Below are positions 17,338-26,316 of a stretch of DNA of 64,000 bases, piece after piece. The translations under genes were made by a program, and so were the position numbers. The stretch covers positions 124,001 to 188,000 of the forward strand of contig NZ_CADIKH010000005.1 of the NCBI RefSeq assembly GCF_902859855.1. The letters run 5' to 3'. The first letter of the stretch is position 1. The number at the start of each line of letters is the position of its first letter. The notes under the pieces were generated by a model. That model was not told the origin of the DNA. It worked only from the letters and a program-made list of their open reading frames with translations, and did not search any database. The DNA comes from Paraburkholderia humisilvae (lineage in GTDB: Bacteria; Pseudomonadota; Gammaproteobacteria; Burkholderiales; Burkholderiaceae).

Positions 17338-18804
17338 ATGGCGTCGCTTCTGCACGCGGGCGCGACGAGCGCGCGCGGACTGGTCAGCGGGGACAAAACC
17401 GAGTGGATGCCGCCGGCGCTGCTGTGGCTGATCACGGCGGTGCTGATCCTCGGCCACCAGGGCACGGCGCTGACCTACGGTTTTCCGCTGCTCTCGGTGC
17501 TGGTCGGCGCGTGGCTGTACTTCAGGAGTCCGGCGCGTTACGTCGGCTTCGTGTGGTGGCTGTGGTTCCTGAGCCCGGAGGTGCGGCGTCTCGCCGACTG
17601 GTCGAAGGGCTCGTACACGCCGACCAGCCTGATCCAGATCGCGCCGCTCGCGGTCACGATGCTGTGCGGCTTCTCGCTGGTGCGCTTCTACCCGATCCTC
17701 GCGCAGCGGCGCGGCCTGCCGGTGCTGCTGATCCTGTTCGGACTCGCGTATGGGCTGCTGATCGGCATCGTGTCGTCCGGGCCGCTCGCCGCGCTGTACG
17801 ACCTCGCGAACTGGCTGTATCCGATCCTGATCGGCTTTCACATCATGGTGAACACGCGCGACTACCCGGCGTTTCGCGAAACGATCATCAACACGTTCAT
17901 CTGGGGCATGCTGGCGATGGGGCTGTACGGCGTCGTGCAGTTCTTCATCATGCCGGCGTGGGATGTGCTGTGGATGGTCGGCGCGCAGATGAGCTCGCAA
18001 GGCGACCCGGTGCCGCAGGGCGTGCGCGTGTTCAGCACGATGAATTCGTCGGGGCCGTTCGCGCTGGCGATGCTGGGCTCGATGGTGTTCGTGCTCGCCG
18101 CGCAGCACAAGGTGCGCTGGATTGCCGGCGGGTTCGGCTTCATTTCGTTTGCGTTGAGTCTCGTGCGTTCGACGTGGGGCGGATGGGTGATCGCGCTGAT
18201 CATGCTGCTCGTCAAATCGAACAACAAGGTGCGCTTTCGCATTATCGCGAGCGGCGTGCTGCTGGTCGGACTGTGCGTGCCGCTGCTCGCGATCGGACCG
18301 GTGGCCGACCGCATGCAGACGCGTCTGCAGACCCTCACGAACCTCAACGACGACCAGAGCTATCAGGCCCGCAACCAGTTCTACGCAAGCTTTGCGAAGA
18401 CTGCATTTACCGACGTGGCCGGCGAAGGCATGGGCGCAACCGGCACGTCGACCAAGCTGTCGAGCGGCAACGAAGGCCAGCTCGGCCAGTACGGCAACTT
18501 CGACAGCGGCGTGATGAACGTCCCGTTCGTGCTCGGCTGGCCCGGCACCCTGCTTTATCTGCTGGGTATCGGCTGGCTCGTGATGCGCGCGGTATTCGCT
18601 TCGTTCAAGCTTGGCGACGACAAGTTCGTCGCGTCATGCCTGTCACTCGCGCTCGCGATTCTCGCGATGATCGTGTTCACGAACACGCTCGTCGGCACAG
18701 GCGGCGCACTGCTTTTCATGAGTCTGTTTTCGATCCTCTCCGCGGCGCACTACGAAAAACAGCGCCGCCGCTCGAAGGTCGTCTTCCACGGAGAATCTGA
18801 TTGA
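17338..18804 (+). CDS. bceI: Repeat-unit polymerase (Wzy type), multi-span membrane protein
   Basis: This 488-residue protein is almost entirely hydrophobic, with about eleven membrane helices and a larger periplasmic loop around residues 315-400 (RMQTRLQTLTNLNDDQSYQA through LGQYGNFDSGVMN). That loop resembles the O-antigen ligase/polymerase fold. No enzymatic signature is diagnostic, so the call comes from topology and its place between glycosyltransferases in a Wzx/Wzy locus. It should polymerise flipped repeat units in the periplasm. It is tightly packed: 3 bases after bceH, and its TGA overlaps the TTG start of bceJ. Confidence 0.85.
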   Translation: MASLLHAGATSARGLVSGDKTEWMPPALLWLITAVLILGHQGTALTYGFPLLSVLVGAWLYFRSPARYVGFVWWLWFLSPEVRRLADWSKGSYTPTSLIQIAPLAVTMLCGFSLVRFYPILAQRRGLPVLLILFGLAYGLLIGIVSSGPLAALYDLANWLYPILIGFHIMVNTRDYPAFRETIINTFIWGMLAMGLYGVVQFFIMPAWDVLWMVGAQMSSQGDPVPQGVRVFSTMNSSGPFALAMLGSMVFVLAAQHKVRWIAGGFGFISFALSLVRSTWGGWVIALIMLLVKSNNKVRFRIIASGVLLVGLCVPLLAIGPVADRMQTRLQTLTNLNDDQSYQARNQFYASFAKTAFTDVAGEGMGATGTSTKLSSGNEGQLGQYGNFDSGVMNVPFVLGWPGTLLYLLGIGWLVMRAVFASFKLGDDKFVASCLSLALAILAMIVFTNTLVGTGGALLFMSLFSILSAAHYEKQRRRSKVVFHGESD

Positions 18805-20024
18805 GAGTCGCGATTGTCACGCACGTCGTGCGCCATAACGACGGACAGGGCCGCGTCAACCACGAGATCGCGCGCGCCGCGCTCGCCGAGGGCATTGCGG
18901 TTACGCTGGTGGCGTCCCAGGTGGCGCCGGAGCTGCTCGAGCATCCGCTGGTGCGCTGGGTGCCGATGAAAATCGGCCGATGGTGGCCGACCAATCTGTT
19001 GCGCCAGCAAGTGTTCGCGATCCGGAGCGCGCTGTGGCTGCGCGCGCATCGCGGCGAATTCGACGTGCTGCATGTGAATGGCTTTATCACATGGGCGTCC
19101 GCCGACGTCAACACCGCGCACTTCGTGCATAGCGGCTGGTTTGCGAGCCGGTACTATCCGTTCGCCATGACCAAGGGGCTGTGGTCCGGCTATCAGTACG
19201 TGTACACGCGCCTGAACGCGCTGCTCGAGCGCTGGGCATACCGGCGCTCACGCGTGATCACCGCGGTATCGCAGAAGGTCGCGGCCGAGATTCGCGCGAT
19301 CGGCCTGACGCCGCGCAACCGCCTCGACGTGATTTACAACGGCGTCGATACGCGCGGCTTCGCCGCGGCGAGCGGCGATCGCGCGAAGTTCAAGCTGCCG
19401 CCGGACGCGTTCCTGCTGCTGTTCGTCGGCGACCTGCGCACACCGCGCAAAAATCTCGGCACCGTGCTGCGTGCGCTCAAGCACCTGCCGCATCAGGTGC
19501 AGATCGCGGTCGCGGGTGATCTGCGGGGCAGCCCGTACCCGGAAGAGGCGCGTGCGCTCGGCATTGCCGATCGCGTGCATTTTCTCGGGCTGGTGAAGGA
19601 AATGCCGGTGCTGATGCATTCGGCCGACGTGTTCGTCTTTCCGTCGCGCTACGAGGCGATGAGCCTCGTGCTGCTCGAAGCGATGGCGGCAGGGCTGCCG
19701 ATCGTCACCGCGCGCACCGCGGGCGGCGCCGAGATCATCACGCCTGAATGCGGCGTCGTGCTCGACGACCCGGACGATCCGCGCGCGCTGGCCGAGGTGG
19801 TCGGGCGTCTCGCCGGAAACGACGGGATGCGGCGGGCGATGGGGGCGGCGGCCGGCGAACTCGCGACCGGTTTCGGCTGGGCGCGCATGGCTGCGCAGTA
19901 CATCGCGCTGTACCGGCAGATCGCCGGGCTGTGCGGGGACCGCAACCGCAACGCGGCGAGCGATGCCGATGCGGTCACGGCGAATTTGCTGAGCACGCCG
20001 CCGCGCGGCGCCGACGGCGCATGA
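18801..20024 (+). CDS. bceJ: Family 4 glycosyltransferase
   Basis: This 407-residue GT-B enzyme starts at a TTG that overlaps the bceI stop codon, with GGAG about 10 bases upstream. The N-terminal domain begins RVAIVTHVVRHNDGQGRVNH. The C-terminal donor domain shows LLLFVGDLRTPRKNLGTVL, ADVFVFPSRYEAMSLVLLEA and MAAGLPIVTARTAGGAEII. It transfers one sugar, possibly mannose or rhamnose from a GDP donor, to the growing repeat; which one is unknown. Start choice is supported by coupling to bceI and by the alignment-like position of the first beta strand. Confidence 0.88.
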   Translation: MRVAIVTHVVRHNDGQGRVNHEIARAALAEGIAVTLVASQVAPELLEHPLVRWVPMKIGRWWPTNLLRQQVFAIRSALWLRAHRGEFDVLHVNGFITWASADVNTAHFVHSGWFASRYYPFAMTKGLWSGYQYVYTRLNALLERWAYRRSRVITAVSQKVAAEIRAIGLTPRNRLDVIYNGVDTRGFAAASGDRAKFKLPPDAFLLLFVGDLRTPRKNLGTVLRALKHLPHQVQIAVAGDLRGSPYPEEARALGIADRVHFLGLVKEMPVLMHSADVFVFPSRYEAMSLVLLEAMAAGLPIVTARTAGGAEIITPECGVVLDDPDDPRALAEVVGRLAGNDGMRRAMGAAAGELATGFGWARMAAQYIALYRQIAGLCGDRNRNAASDADAVTANLLSTPPRGADGA

Positions 20025-20139
20025 AGCACACGACGATCTCCACACGCAACCGCCGCGCGGCGGCCTCGCGCTGTGCGCCGGGAACCGCCCGGCGCCAGCC
20101 GATGCAAGCCGGCGCGGCTTCACACCAACAGGAATGACC

Positions 20140-21312
20140 ATGACAAGCTCCACACCGTCGATCAAATCGCTGCAGATCGGCATGCACTGGTTTCCCGAGC
20201 GCGCGGGCGGTCTCGACCGCATGTACTACTCGCTGATCGGCGCGCTGCCGGGCGCGGGGGTGGCCGTGCGCGGCGTGGTGGCCGGTTCGCCGCAAGTCGC
20301 CGCCGACACGAACGGCGCAATCCACGGTTTCGGCCCGGCCGCGCAATCGCTGCCGCTGCGCCTGATGGCCGCGCGCCGCGCGCTGCGCCGCGAAATTCAG
20401 ACGCAGCGGCCCGACGTGATCTCGTCGCATTTCGCGCTCTATACCTTTCCGGGCCTCGACGTTACGCGCGGCATTCCGCAGGTGTCGCATTTCCAGGGGC
20501 CGTGGGCCGACGAGAGTCACGTCGAAGGCGCCGACTCGTTCGGTCAGCGTGCGAAGCGCTACCTTGAACAGACGGTCTACGCGCGTTCGTCGCGACTGAT
20601 CGTTCTATCCGACGCATTCGGCAAGATCCTGACGTCGCGCTACGGGATTCCGCCGGAGCGCATCCGTGTCGTGCCGGGCTGCGTCAATGTCGACCAGTTC
20701 GATCTGCCAATGACACAAAACGACGCGCGTCGGAAGCTGCAATTACCGCTTGGCCGGCCGCTCGTGCTCGCGGTGCGGCGTCTGGTGCGCCGCATGGGCC
20801 TCGAGGACCTGATCGACGCGGTGAAGATCGTCAAGCGCCGCAATCCGGAAGTGCTGCTGCTGATCGCCGGCAAGGGGCATCTGGAAAGCGAATTGCAAAC
20901 GCGTATCGACGAAGCGGATCTCGCCGACAACGTGAAGCTGCTCGGCTTCGTGCCCGACCAGCATCTGGCGACGCTGTACCGCGCGGCGACTATCAGCGTC
21001 GTGCCGACGGTTGCGCTCGAGGGCTTCGGTCTCATCACCGTCGAATCGCTCGCGTCCGGCACGCCGGTGCTGGTGACGCCGGTGGGCGGCCTGCCGGAAG
21101 CGGTCGCCGGGCTGTCGCAGGATCTGGTGCTGCCGTCGACGGGCGCGGATGCGATCGCGGACGGCCTTGCCCACGCGCTCGACGGTTCGCTGAAGCTGCC
21201 GGATGCGCACGCATGCCGCGCGTACGCACGCGCGCACTTCGACAATCCGGTGATCGCAAGGCGCGTGGCGGCCGTGTATGGCGAGGCGATTGCGACCGGC
21301 CCCTTGCATTGA
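20140..21312 (+). CDS. bceK: Family 4 glycosyltransferase
   Basis: This protein of 390 residues is counted from the second of two close ATGs (20134 and 20140), because AGGA at 20130-20133 is 6 bases from the second and touches the first. The GT-B pattern is complete: SLQIGMHWFPERAGGLDRMY near the start, RPLVLAVRRLVRRMGLEDLI, KLLGFVPDQHLATLYRAA, and EGFGLITVESLASGTPVLVT with the catalytic-region glutamates. It is the last gene of the bceB-K operon, followed by a hairpin that also serves the convergent bceN. Confidence 0.88.
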   Translation: MTSSTPSIKSLQIGMHWFPERAGGLDRMYYSLIGALPGAGVAVRGVVAGSPQVAADTNGAIHGFGPAAQSLPLRLMAARRALRREIQTQRPDVISSHFALYTFPGLDVTRGIPQVSHFQGPWADESHVEGADSFGQRAKRYLEQTVYARSSRLIVLSDAFGKILTSRYGIPPERIRVVPGCVNVDQFDLPMTQNDARRKLQLPLGRPLVLAVRRLVRRMGLEDLIDAVKIVKRRNPEVLLLIAGKGHLESELQTRIDEADLADNVKLLGFVPDQHLATLYRAATISVVPTVALEGFGLITVESLASGTPVLVTPVGGLPEAVAGLSQDLVLPSTGADAIADGLAHALDGSLKLPDAHACRAYARAHFDNPVIARRVAAVYGEAIATGPLH

Positions 21313-21331
21313 ACGGCCGAACGGCCGGATG

Positions 21332-21355
21332 GCGGCGCCCGCTCGCGGGCGCCGC
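21332..21355. terminator. Bidirectional hairpin between bceK and bceN
   Basis: A perfect 10-bp stem (GCGGCGCCCG, loop CTCG, CGGGCGCCGC) sits between the convergent stop codons at 21312 and 21376. It has no T-run, but the position is that of a shared terminator. Confidence 0.6.
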
Positions 21356-21375
21356 GGGTCAGCGTGTACCGTGCG

Positions 21376-22419
21376 TCAGAACGTTTCGTGAATCTGGTTG
21401 CGTGCGATATCCGCGCCGACCATCATCTGGCACAACTGCTCGAGCGACGTCTGCGGCTCCCAGCCCAGCTTCGCCTTCGCTTTGTCCGCGCAGCCGATCA
21501 GCAGATCGACCTCGGCCGGCCGGTAGAACTTCGGGTTGATGCGCACCAGGATGCGTCCGGTCGCGATGTCGATGCCGGTCTCGCCCTGGCCCTTGCCCGA
21601 CCATTCGAGCTGAACGCCGGCGGCCGCGAAGGCCATCTTCACGAAGTCGCGCACGGTCTCGGTGCGGTTGGTCGCGAGCACGAACGTGTCGGGCTCGTCG
21701 GCTTGCAGCATCCGGTACATCCCGTCGACGTACTCGAGTGCGAAGCCCCAGTCGCGCTTCGCGTCGAGATTGCCGAGCTCGAGCACGTCCGCCTTGCCGA
21801 GGTGGATTTTCGCCACCGTGTCGGTGATCTTGCGCGTGACGAATTCGCGGCCGCGCAGCGGCGACTCGTGATTGAACAGAATGCCGCTGGTCGCGAAGAT
21901 GCCGTACGACTCGCGATAGTTGATCGTGCTCCAGTGCGCGAACAGCTTCGCGACACCATACGGGCTGCGCGGATAGAACGGCGTGCTCTCGCGCTGCGGC
22001 ACGGCCTGCACCATGCCGAACATTTCGGAGGTCGACGCTTGGTAAAAGCGCATCTTCGGGTTCACGATGCGGATGCCTTCGAGCAGATTCAGCGCGCCGA
22101 CGCCGGTCACTTGCGCGGTGGTGGCCGGCTGGTCGAATGACACGCCGACGAAGCTTTGCGCGGCGAGGTTGTACAGCTCGTCGGCCTGCGTCGATTCGAG
22201 CAGGCGCAGTGTCGAGCCGAGATCGGTCAGGTCGTGCTCGACGAGTTGCAGATTCGGATGGTCGAGCACGCCGAGCTCCTCCATGCGCCAGAAGTTCACG
22301 GAGCTGGTGCGGCGGTAGGTGCCGGTCACCTGGTAGCCCTTGCCGAGCAGGAGCCTCGTCAGGTAGGCGCCGTCCTGGCCGGATACACCGGTAATGATGG
22401 CTTTGCGTTGGGTTGTCAT
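21376..22419 (-). CDS. bceN: GDP-mannose 4,6-dehydratase
   Basis: This 347-residue short-chain dehydrogenase/epimerase-type enzyme converts GDP-mannose to GDP-4-keto-6-deoxymannose, the first step to GDP-rhamnose. The NADP-binding start [20 protein letters not shown], the catalytic triad region ([11 protein letters not shown] and the [10 protein letters not shown] Tyr-Lys pair) and the family-typical [20 protein letters not shown] are all there. AAAGG precedes the ATG. In the Bcc cepacian locus a separate reductase, BceM, completes GDP-rhamnose; no such gene is seen nearby here, so the reductase may be elsewhere or BceN may do both steps. Confidence 0.93.
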   Translation of the reverse strand: MTTQRKAIITGVSGQDGAYLTRLLLGKGYQVTGTYRRTSSVNFWRMEELGVLDHPNLQLVEHDLTDLGSTLRLLESTQADELYNLAAQSFVGVSFDQPATTAQVTGVGALNLLEGIRIVNPKMRFYQASTSEMFGMVQAVPQRESTPFYPRSPYGVAKLFAHWSTINYRESYGIFATSGILFNHESPLRGREFVTRKITDTVAKIHLGKADVLELGNLDAKRDWGFALEYVDGMYRMLQADEPDTFVLATNRTETVRDFVKMAFAAAGVQLEWSGKGQGETGIDIATGRILVRINPKFYRPAEVDLLIGCADKAKAKLGWEPQTSLEQLCQMMVGADIARNQIHETF

Positions 22420-22474
22420 CGGTTGCCTTTCTGGTTGCCTGAAAACCGGGTATGCATGAGCGCCGCGTGCGCGC

Positions 22475-23206
22475 TCACGACGCTTGCTCGAGCAGTTGCC
22501 GTACGAGCGGATCGAGCACGTCGAATGCTTCGCGTGCCTTGAGCCGGTACAGCTCGGGTTTGGGATGTTCGCCGTCGGACATCATCGCGCGCCAGTTGGG
22601 CAGGCCCTTGATATACGCGTACTGGTCGACCAGCGGCACCTGCTGCTGCGCGGCCACGCGGCGCGTCACGTCGACTAGCACGGCAAGCTTCGCATCGAGC
22701 GCGCGATCGGGCAGCGGGTTCGACGTTTCGAGCACCGGCAGCTTGCCGGCCGCGCGCGCCGCCTGCACGAGGTCCGTTTCCGCGCGATAGAACTGGTCGG
22801 GCGTCTGGTTGAACACCGCGTCGTTGATGCCATAGTTGAACATCACGATTTGCGCATGCGACTGCGCGACGCGCGTTTTCCATGGCGCGCAGCGAGGGCG
22901 GCACACGCCGTCGCGCAACTGATACGCCATCGCGCCGGGCACGCCGAGATTGGTCACGCTCACCCGTTCGCCGAGGTCCGCGCGCAACGCGTCCTGCAGC
23001 CACGTGACGGCGTTTTGTGCGCGCGGCGCGCAATGGCCGTTGGTGCATGAGATGCCGCGTGTCGTCGAGTCGCCGTAGGCCTCGATCAAGACTTCGCCGG
23101 CGGATGCGGCGCTCGCGCGCGGCGCGCTGCCGGCGATCACGCAGGCGACGAGCGCCGCGCCCAGCAGAACGCCGGCCGCGGCGCGCAGGGCGAGTGCGCG
23201 CGTCAT
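22475..23206 (-). CDS. Secreted SGNH/GDSL hydrolase
   Basis: This 243-residue protein has an Ala-rich signal peptide ([20 protein letters not shown], ending in [10 protein letters not shown]). The SGNH blocks are present: [11 protein letters not shown] with the nucleophile Ser, an Asn-containing block [10 protein letters not shown], and the C-terminal [10 protein letters not shown] with catalytic Asp and His. It is probably an esterase acting in the periplasm or outside, and a natural candidate for removing or moving acyl groups on the exopolysaccharide, though that is inference from location. I start at 23206, where GAGGAA precedes the ATG; the longer frame to 23314 begins with no site. Confidence 0.82.
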   Translation of the reverse strand: MTRALALRAAAGVLLGAALVACVIAGSAPRASAASAGEVLIEAYGDSTTRGISCTNGHCAPRAQNAVTWLQDALRADLGERVSVTNLGVPGAMAYQLRDGVCRPRCAPWKTRVAQSHAQIVMFNYGINDAVFNQTPDQFYRAETDLVQAARAAGKLPVLETSNPLPDRALDAKLAVLVDVTRRVAAQQQVPLVDQYAYIKGLPNWRAMMSDGEHPKPELYRLKAREAFDVLDPLVRQLLEQAS

Positions 23207-23879
23207 CGCGGCGGTTCCTCCGGGTTGCGTGGTAAGGACAATGAAATGGCGGTCATCGTGTGGTCGTCGAGCACATGCTATCGAAAGGCTTGCAGCCGAG
23301 GCCAAACCGGCCACTCATTCTAGAAAGAGAAAATGGCTTAAAAAAATGGAAGGAAAACGATTAACGATCGTCACTGCGAATTGATCGATGCGTGTGCGCA
23401 ACAGTGCCGATATATCGCGCGGCGGGCCATTTGACGTGCGATTTCCATGGGTCGGTAAGATATACGGACAGATCGGGCGGATGCGGAAAATAGGGATAAC
23501 GAAATTCGCGTGATTCGCACTTATACCCGGGAATTCAATATTCTTTACGCCGTGCTTTGGCGTTTATTTCGGGCTGGCGGCGCGCTGAATTATTTTGAAT
23601 TTTTTGGATTTTTTTTCCGGCGAGCCTTTCCGTTTAACCTCAATTACGACGGTCGCACCGGGACGTGATGCGCAAATGTGGTGTAAGCGGCGCGCGGCTC
23701 TTCTTGCAGCCCGATGCACGCTCATGCGGCCTCGCGGCTTCGACAGCAGCCACAAGCACAGCCTTAGGCGCCGTCGCGGTTTCACCGCTGGTTTCAGCGC
23801 TTCCAATGCGCCAACGTTCACTCATGCTACCCGGCGCGGCGCTGAAAAACCCTCGCCGAGGTCGACTGGAGAAGTGCTT
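23207..23879. promoter_or_regulatory. AT-rich divergent control region
   Basis: This is the spacer between the GDSL hydrolase and the secreted protein starting at 23880. Bases 23315-23640 are clearly AT-rich, including long A and T runs, and stand out from the GC-rich genes on both sides. It must hold two divergent promoters. The open frame 23595-23879 is continuous with the downstream gene but has no good start signal and lacks gene-like composition, so I treat it as leader. Confidence 0.5.
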
Positions 23880-26105
23880 TTGATCCGATCCCTGTTTGCC
23901 GGTGCGCTCTGTGCGTGTGTGTCGTTCATCACGATTGCGGGCGCCGCAGCGCAAACACCGTCGGGTGGTACGCCGTTGAACGCGCAGACCTCGTGGATCG
24001 GCAACACCTTCGGCTTCGGCGACGGCAAATGGACGCAGATCAACATCACCGCGATCGCGGTCGCGCCGGATGGCAAGGTCTATACAGACGCGCCGTGGGA
24101 CGAGAGCGGCGCTGAATCGGGCGTCTATCAGGACGGCAAGATGCTCGGCTACGCAAACGGCACCCATGGCTGGGGCAATGGCGGCGGCAACGCGGTGGCG
24201 ATTAACCATCGTTATGCGTTTATCGCGGTGTCGGTGTGGACCGAAAAGGATCACCTGGTCGGCAAAGGCATCTGGCCGGAGAAGGGGCATAAGTGGTACG
24301 GCGTCACGCGGCGCGCGCTGGACGACCCGCAACGCACGGCGCCGTTCCAGCCGGTCGCGAACGCGGCGGATCCACGCGCGCGGCTGGCGGCAAGCTTGCT
24401 GATCGTGAGCGATGTGCCGGCCAGTAGCCACAACGAAGTCACGGGTCTCGCCGCGAGCGATTCAGTGCTCTACGTGGCGACCGCGGCGCTCGATCGCGTC
24501 GATGTTTACGATGCTGAATCGATGCAGCGCAAAGGCTCGTTCAACGCGCACCAGCCCGGTCATCTCGCGCTCGCACCGGACGGCTCGCTCTGGGTGCTGA
24601 CCGATACGCTCAGCGGCAAAGCGCAGCTCGTGCACTACTCGGCGAGTGGCCAGAAGCTCGACGACACCTTGCCTCTGCCGCCGGACAGCGTGCCGGCGGA
24701 CGTCAGCGTCGACGCGCAAGGGCGCGTGCTGATCGCGGACAACGGACCGCGCCAGCAGGTGCTGTTCTTCAGCAAGCAGAACGGCCGCTATGCGGCATCC
24801 GGCACGCTCGGCGAGCGCGGCGGCATTTTCGCGGGCGTGGCCGGGCGGCCCGGTCCGCAGCGCTTCAACGGATTGACCGGCGTCGGCGTCGATGCGCGCG
24901 GCAATATCTATGTGTCGACCAACGGTATCGGCCCGACTTTCGCGCCGCCCGGCACCGGCTTCGGCGCCGCGCTCGGCGCGGGTCTCGGCGCGACGCTCGA
25001 AAGCTATACGCCGGACGGCAAACGGCGCTGGCTCGTCGAGGGGCTGCTGTTTGTCGATGGCGCATGGATCGACCCGGCGCGACCGAACAGCGTCTATACC
25101 GGCAACAAGCGCTTCGAACTCGATCTGTCGAAGCCGGCTGGGCAGCAGTGGACCTACGTCGGCTTCCTGTCGAACCGCTTCAAATACCCGGAGGATCCGG
25201 TCTTTCACGTCGACCAGTGGCCGGGCATGCCGATCGCGCGGCAGGTAAAAGGACATACGTTCCTGTACCTGACCGACATGTACGCGGATCACCTGAAAAT
25301 CTACCGCTTCGATGCGGCACGCGATGGCGAGACGGCGATTCCATCCGGTTATATCGCCGGGCGCGCGCTGCGCGACCCGAGCGCGATTCCCAACGCGCCG
25401 GCGGGCGGCGACTGGATCTGGCGCGATGCGAACGGCGACGGCCGCTTCGACGCCGACGAATTCACCCGCAATACGACCGGCAAGCGGCTGATCGGCGGCT
25501 GGGGCTGGTGGGTCGATACCGGCGGCGACATCTGGCATACGGTCAGTTCGAAGGGCATCTATCGCTTCCGCGTCGGCGGCCTCGACAAGCAGGGCAACCC
25601 GATCTATGCGTACGACGACATGCAGACGTATCCGGTGCCGGCGCCGTTCAATGACGCGCACCGCGCGGTCTACGACGCGTCGACCGATTCGCTGTATGTG
25701 ACGGGCTACACGGATGACGCACCGTCTCAGCCCCAGCAATGGAAGGAAGTCGGCCGCGTGCTGGTGCGCTACGACAAGTGGTCGAGCGGCAAGCCCGAGG
25801 CGCGCTACACGATCAAGCTGCCGTGGGACACGAATGCGAAGCCGATCCTGACGATTATCGGCTTGACCGTCGAAGGGAACTACATCTTCGCGGTCGAGCC
25901 CTCAGGCGTCGTGCATGTGCTGGACAAGGACCGCGGCAACGAGATCGGCGTGATCCGGCCCGGGCCGGAAGTGGGCCGCGCATCGGGCTGGATCGATGTC
26001 GCGAACGGCATCAGCGCGGCGCGGCGCAGCGACGGCGAGTATCTGATTTTTGTTGAGGAAGATGCGCGCGGCAAGGTGATGATGTACCGCTGGAAACCGG
26101 CGTGA
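23880..26105 (+). CDS. Exported beta-propeller-like protein with Ca-binding-type loop
   Basis: This is a 741-residue protein. I choose a TTG start because GGAG lies 8 bases upstream and a signal peptide (IRSLFAGALCACVSFITIAG, AAAQ) begins right there. The mature part has repeated NHL-like strands: AIAVAPDGKVYTDAPW, HLALAPDGSLWVLTD, DVSVDAQGRVLIADN and GVGVDARGNIYVST. A DxNxDGxxDxxE loop (WRDANGDGRFDADEFTR, about residue 515) looks like a calcium-binding EF-hand or dockerin-type loop. It has no catalytic signature that I recognise. Its place before the flippase matches the exported-protein gene of the cepacian II cluster (perhaps bceP). It may bind or process polysaccharide outside the cell. 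Confidence 0.75.
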   Translation: MIRSLFAGALCACVSFITIAGAAAQTPSGGTPLNAQTSWIGNTFGFGDGKWTQINITAIAVAPDGKVYTDAPWDESGAESGVYQDGKMLGYANGTHGWGNGGGNAVAINHRYAFIAVSVWTEKDHLVGKGIWPEKGHKWYGVTRRALDDPQRTAPFQPVANAADPRARLAASLLIVSDVPASSHNEVTGLAASDSVLYVATAALDRVDVYDAESMQRKGSFNAHQPGHLALAPDGSLWVLTDTLSGKAQLVHYSASGQKLDDTLPLPPDSVPADVSVDAQGRVLIADNGPRQQVLFFSKQNGRYAASGTLGERGGIFAGVAGRPGPQRFNGLTGVGVDARGNIYVSTNGIGPTFAPPGTGFGAALGAGLGATLESYTPDGKRRWLVEGLLFVDGAWIDPARPNSVYTGNKRFELDLSKPAGQQWTYVGFLSNRFKYPEDPVFHVDQWPGMPIARQVKGHTFLYLTDMYADHLKIYRFDAARDGETAIPSGYIAGRALRDPSAIPNAPAGGDWIWRDANGDGRFDADEFTRNTTGKRLIGGWGWWVDTGGDIWHTVSSKGIYRFRVGGLDKQGNPIYAYDDMQTYPVPAPFNDAHRAVYDASTDSLYVTGYTDDAPSQPQQWKEVGRVLVRYDKWSSGKPEARYTIKLPWDTNAKPILTIIGLTVEGNYIFAVEPSGVVHVLDKDRGNEIGVIRPGPEVGRASGWIDVANGISAARRSDGEYLIFVEEDARGKVMMYRWKPA

Positions 26106-26316
26106 GCGTGCGTTGCGGATCGCCATTCGCGTGCCGTGGTCGGGCCGATTTTTTTCGCACTGCACAAAGCGCGCAGCGGCGATTTTTTACGTGCGACGAT
26201 GGGTGTGCTCATCTGCACGACTCATCCGGCACGGATTGCGCGGAGCCGGCCGCGCTTGTGACGTTTTCACGGCGCCTGCGCGGCGCGCGCCGAACGACTT
26301 GACGCGAAGGTAACGG

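Noticed and set aside
21376-22140. Long plus-strand frame antisense to bceN
   Set aside because: Shadow frame of a GC-rich gene: Arg/His/Ala-rich, no ribosome binding site, and bceN on the other strand is a clear family match.
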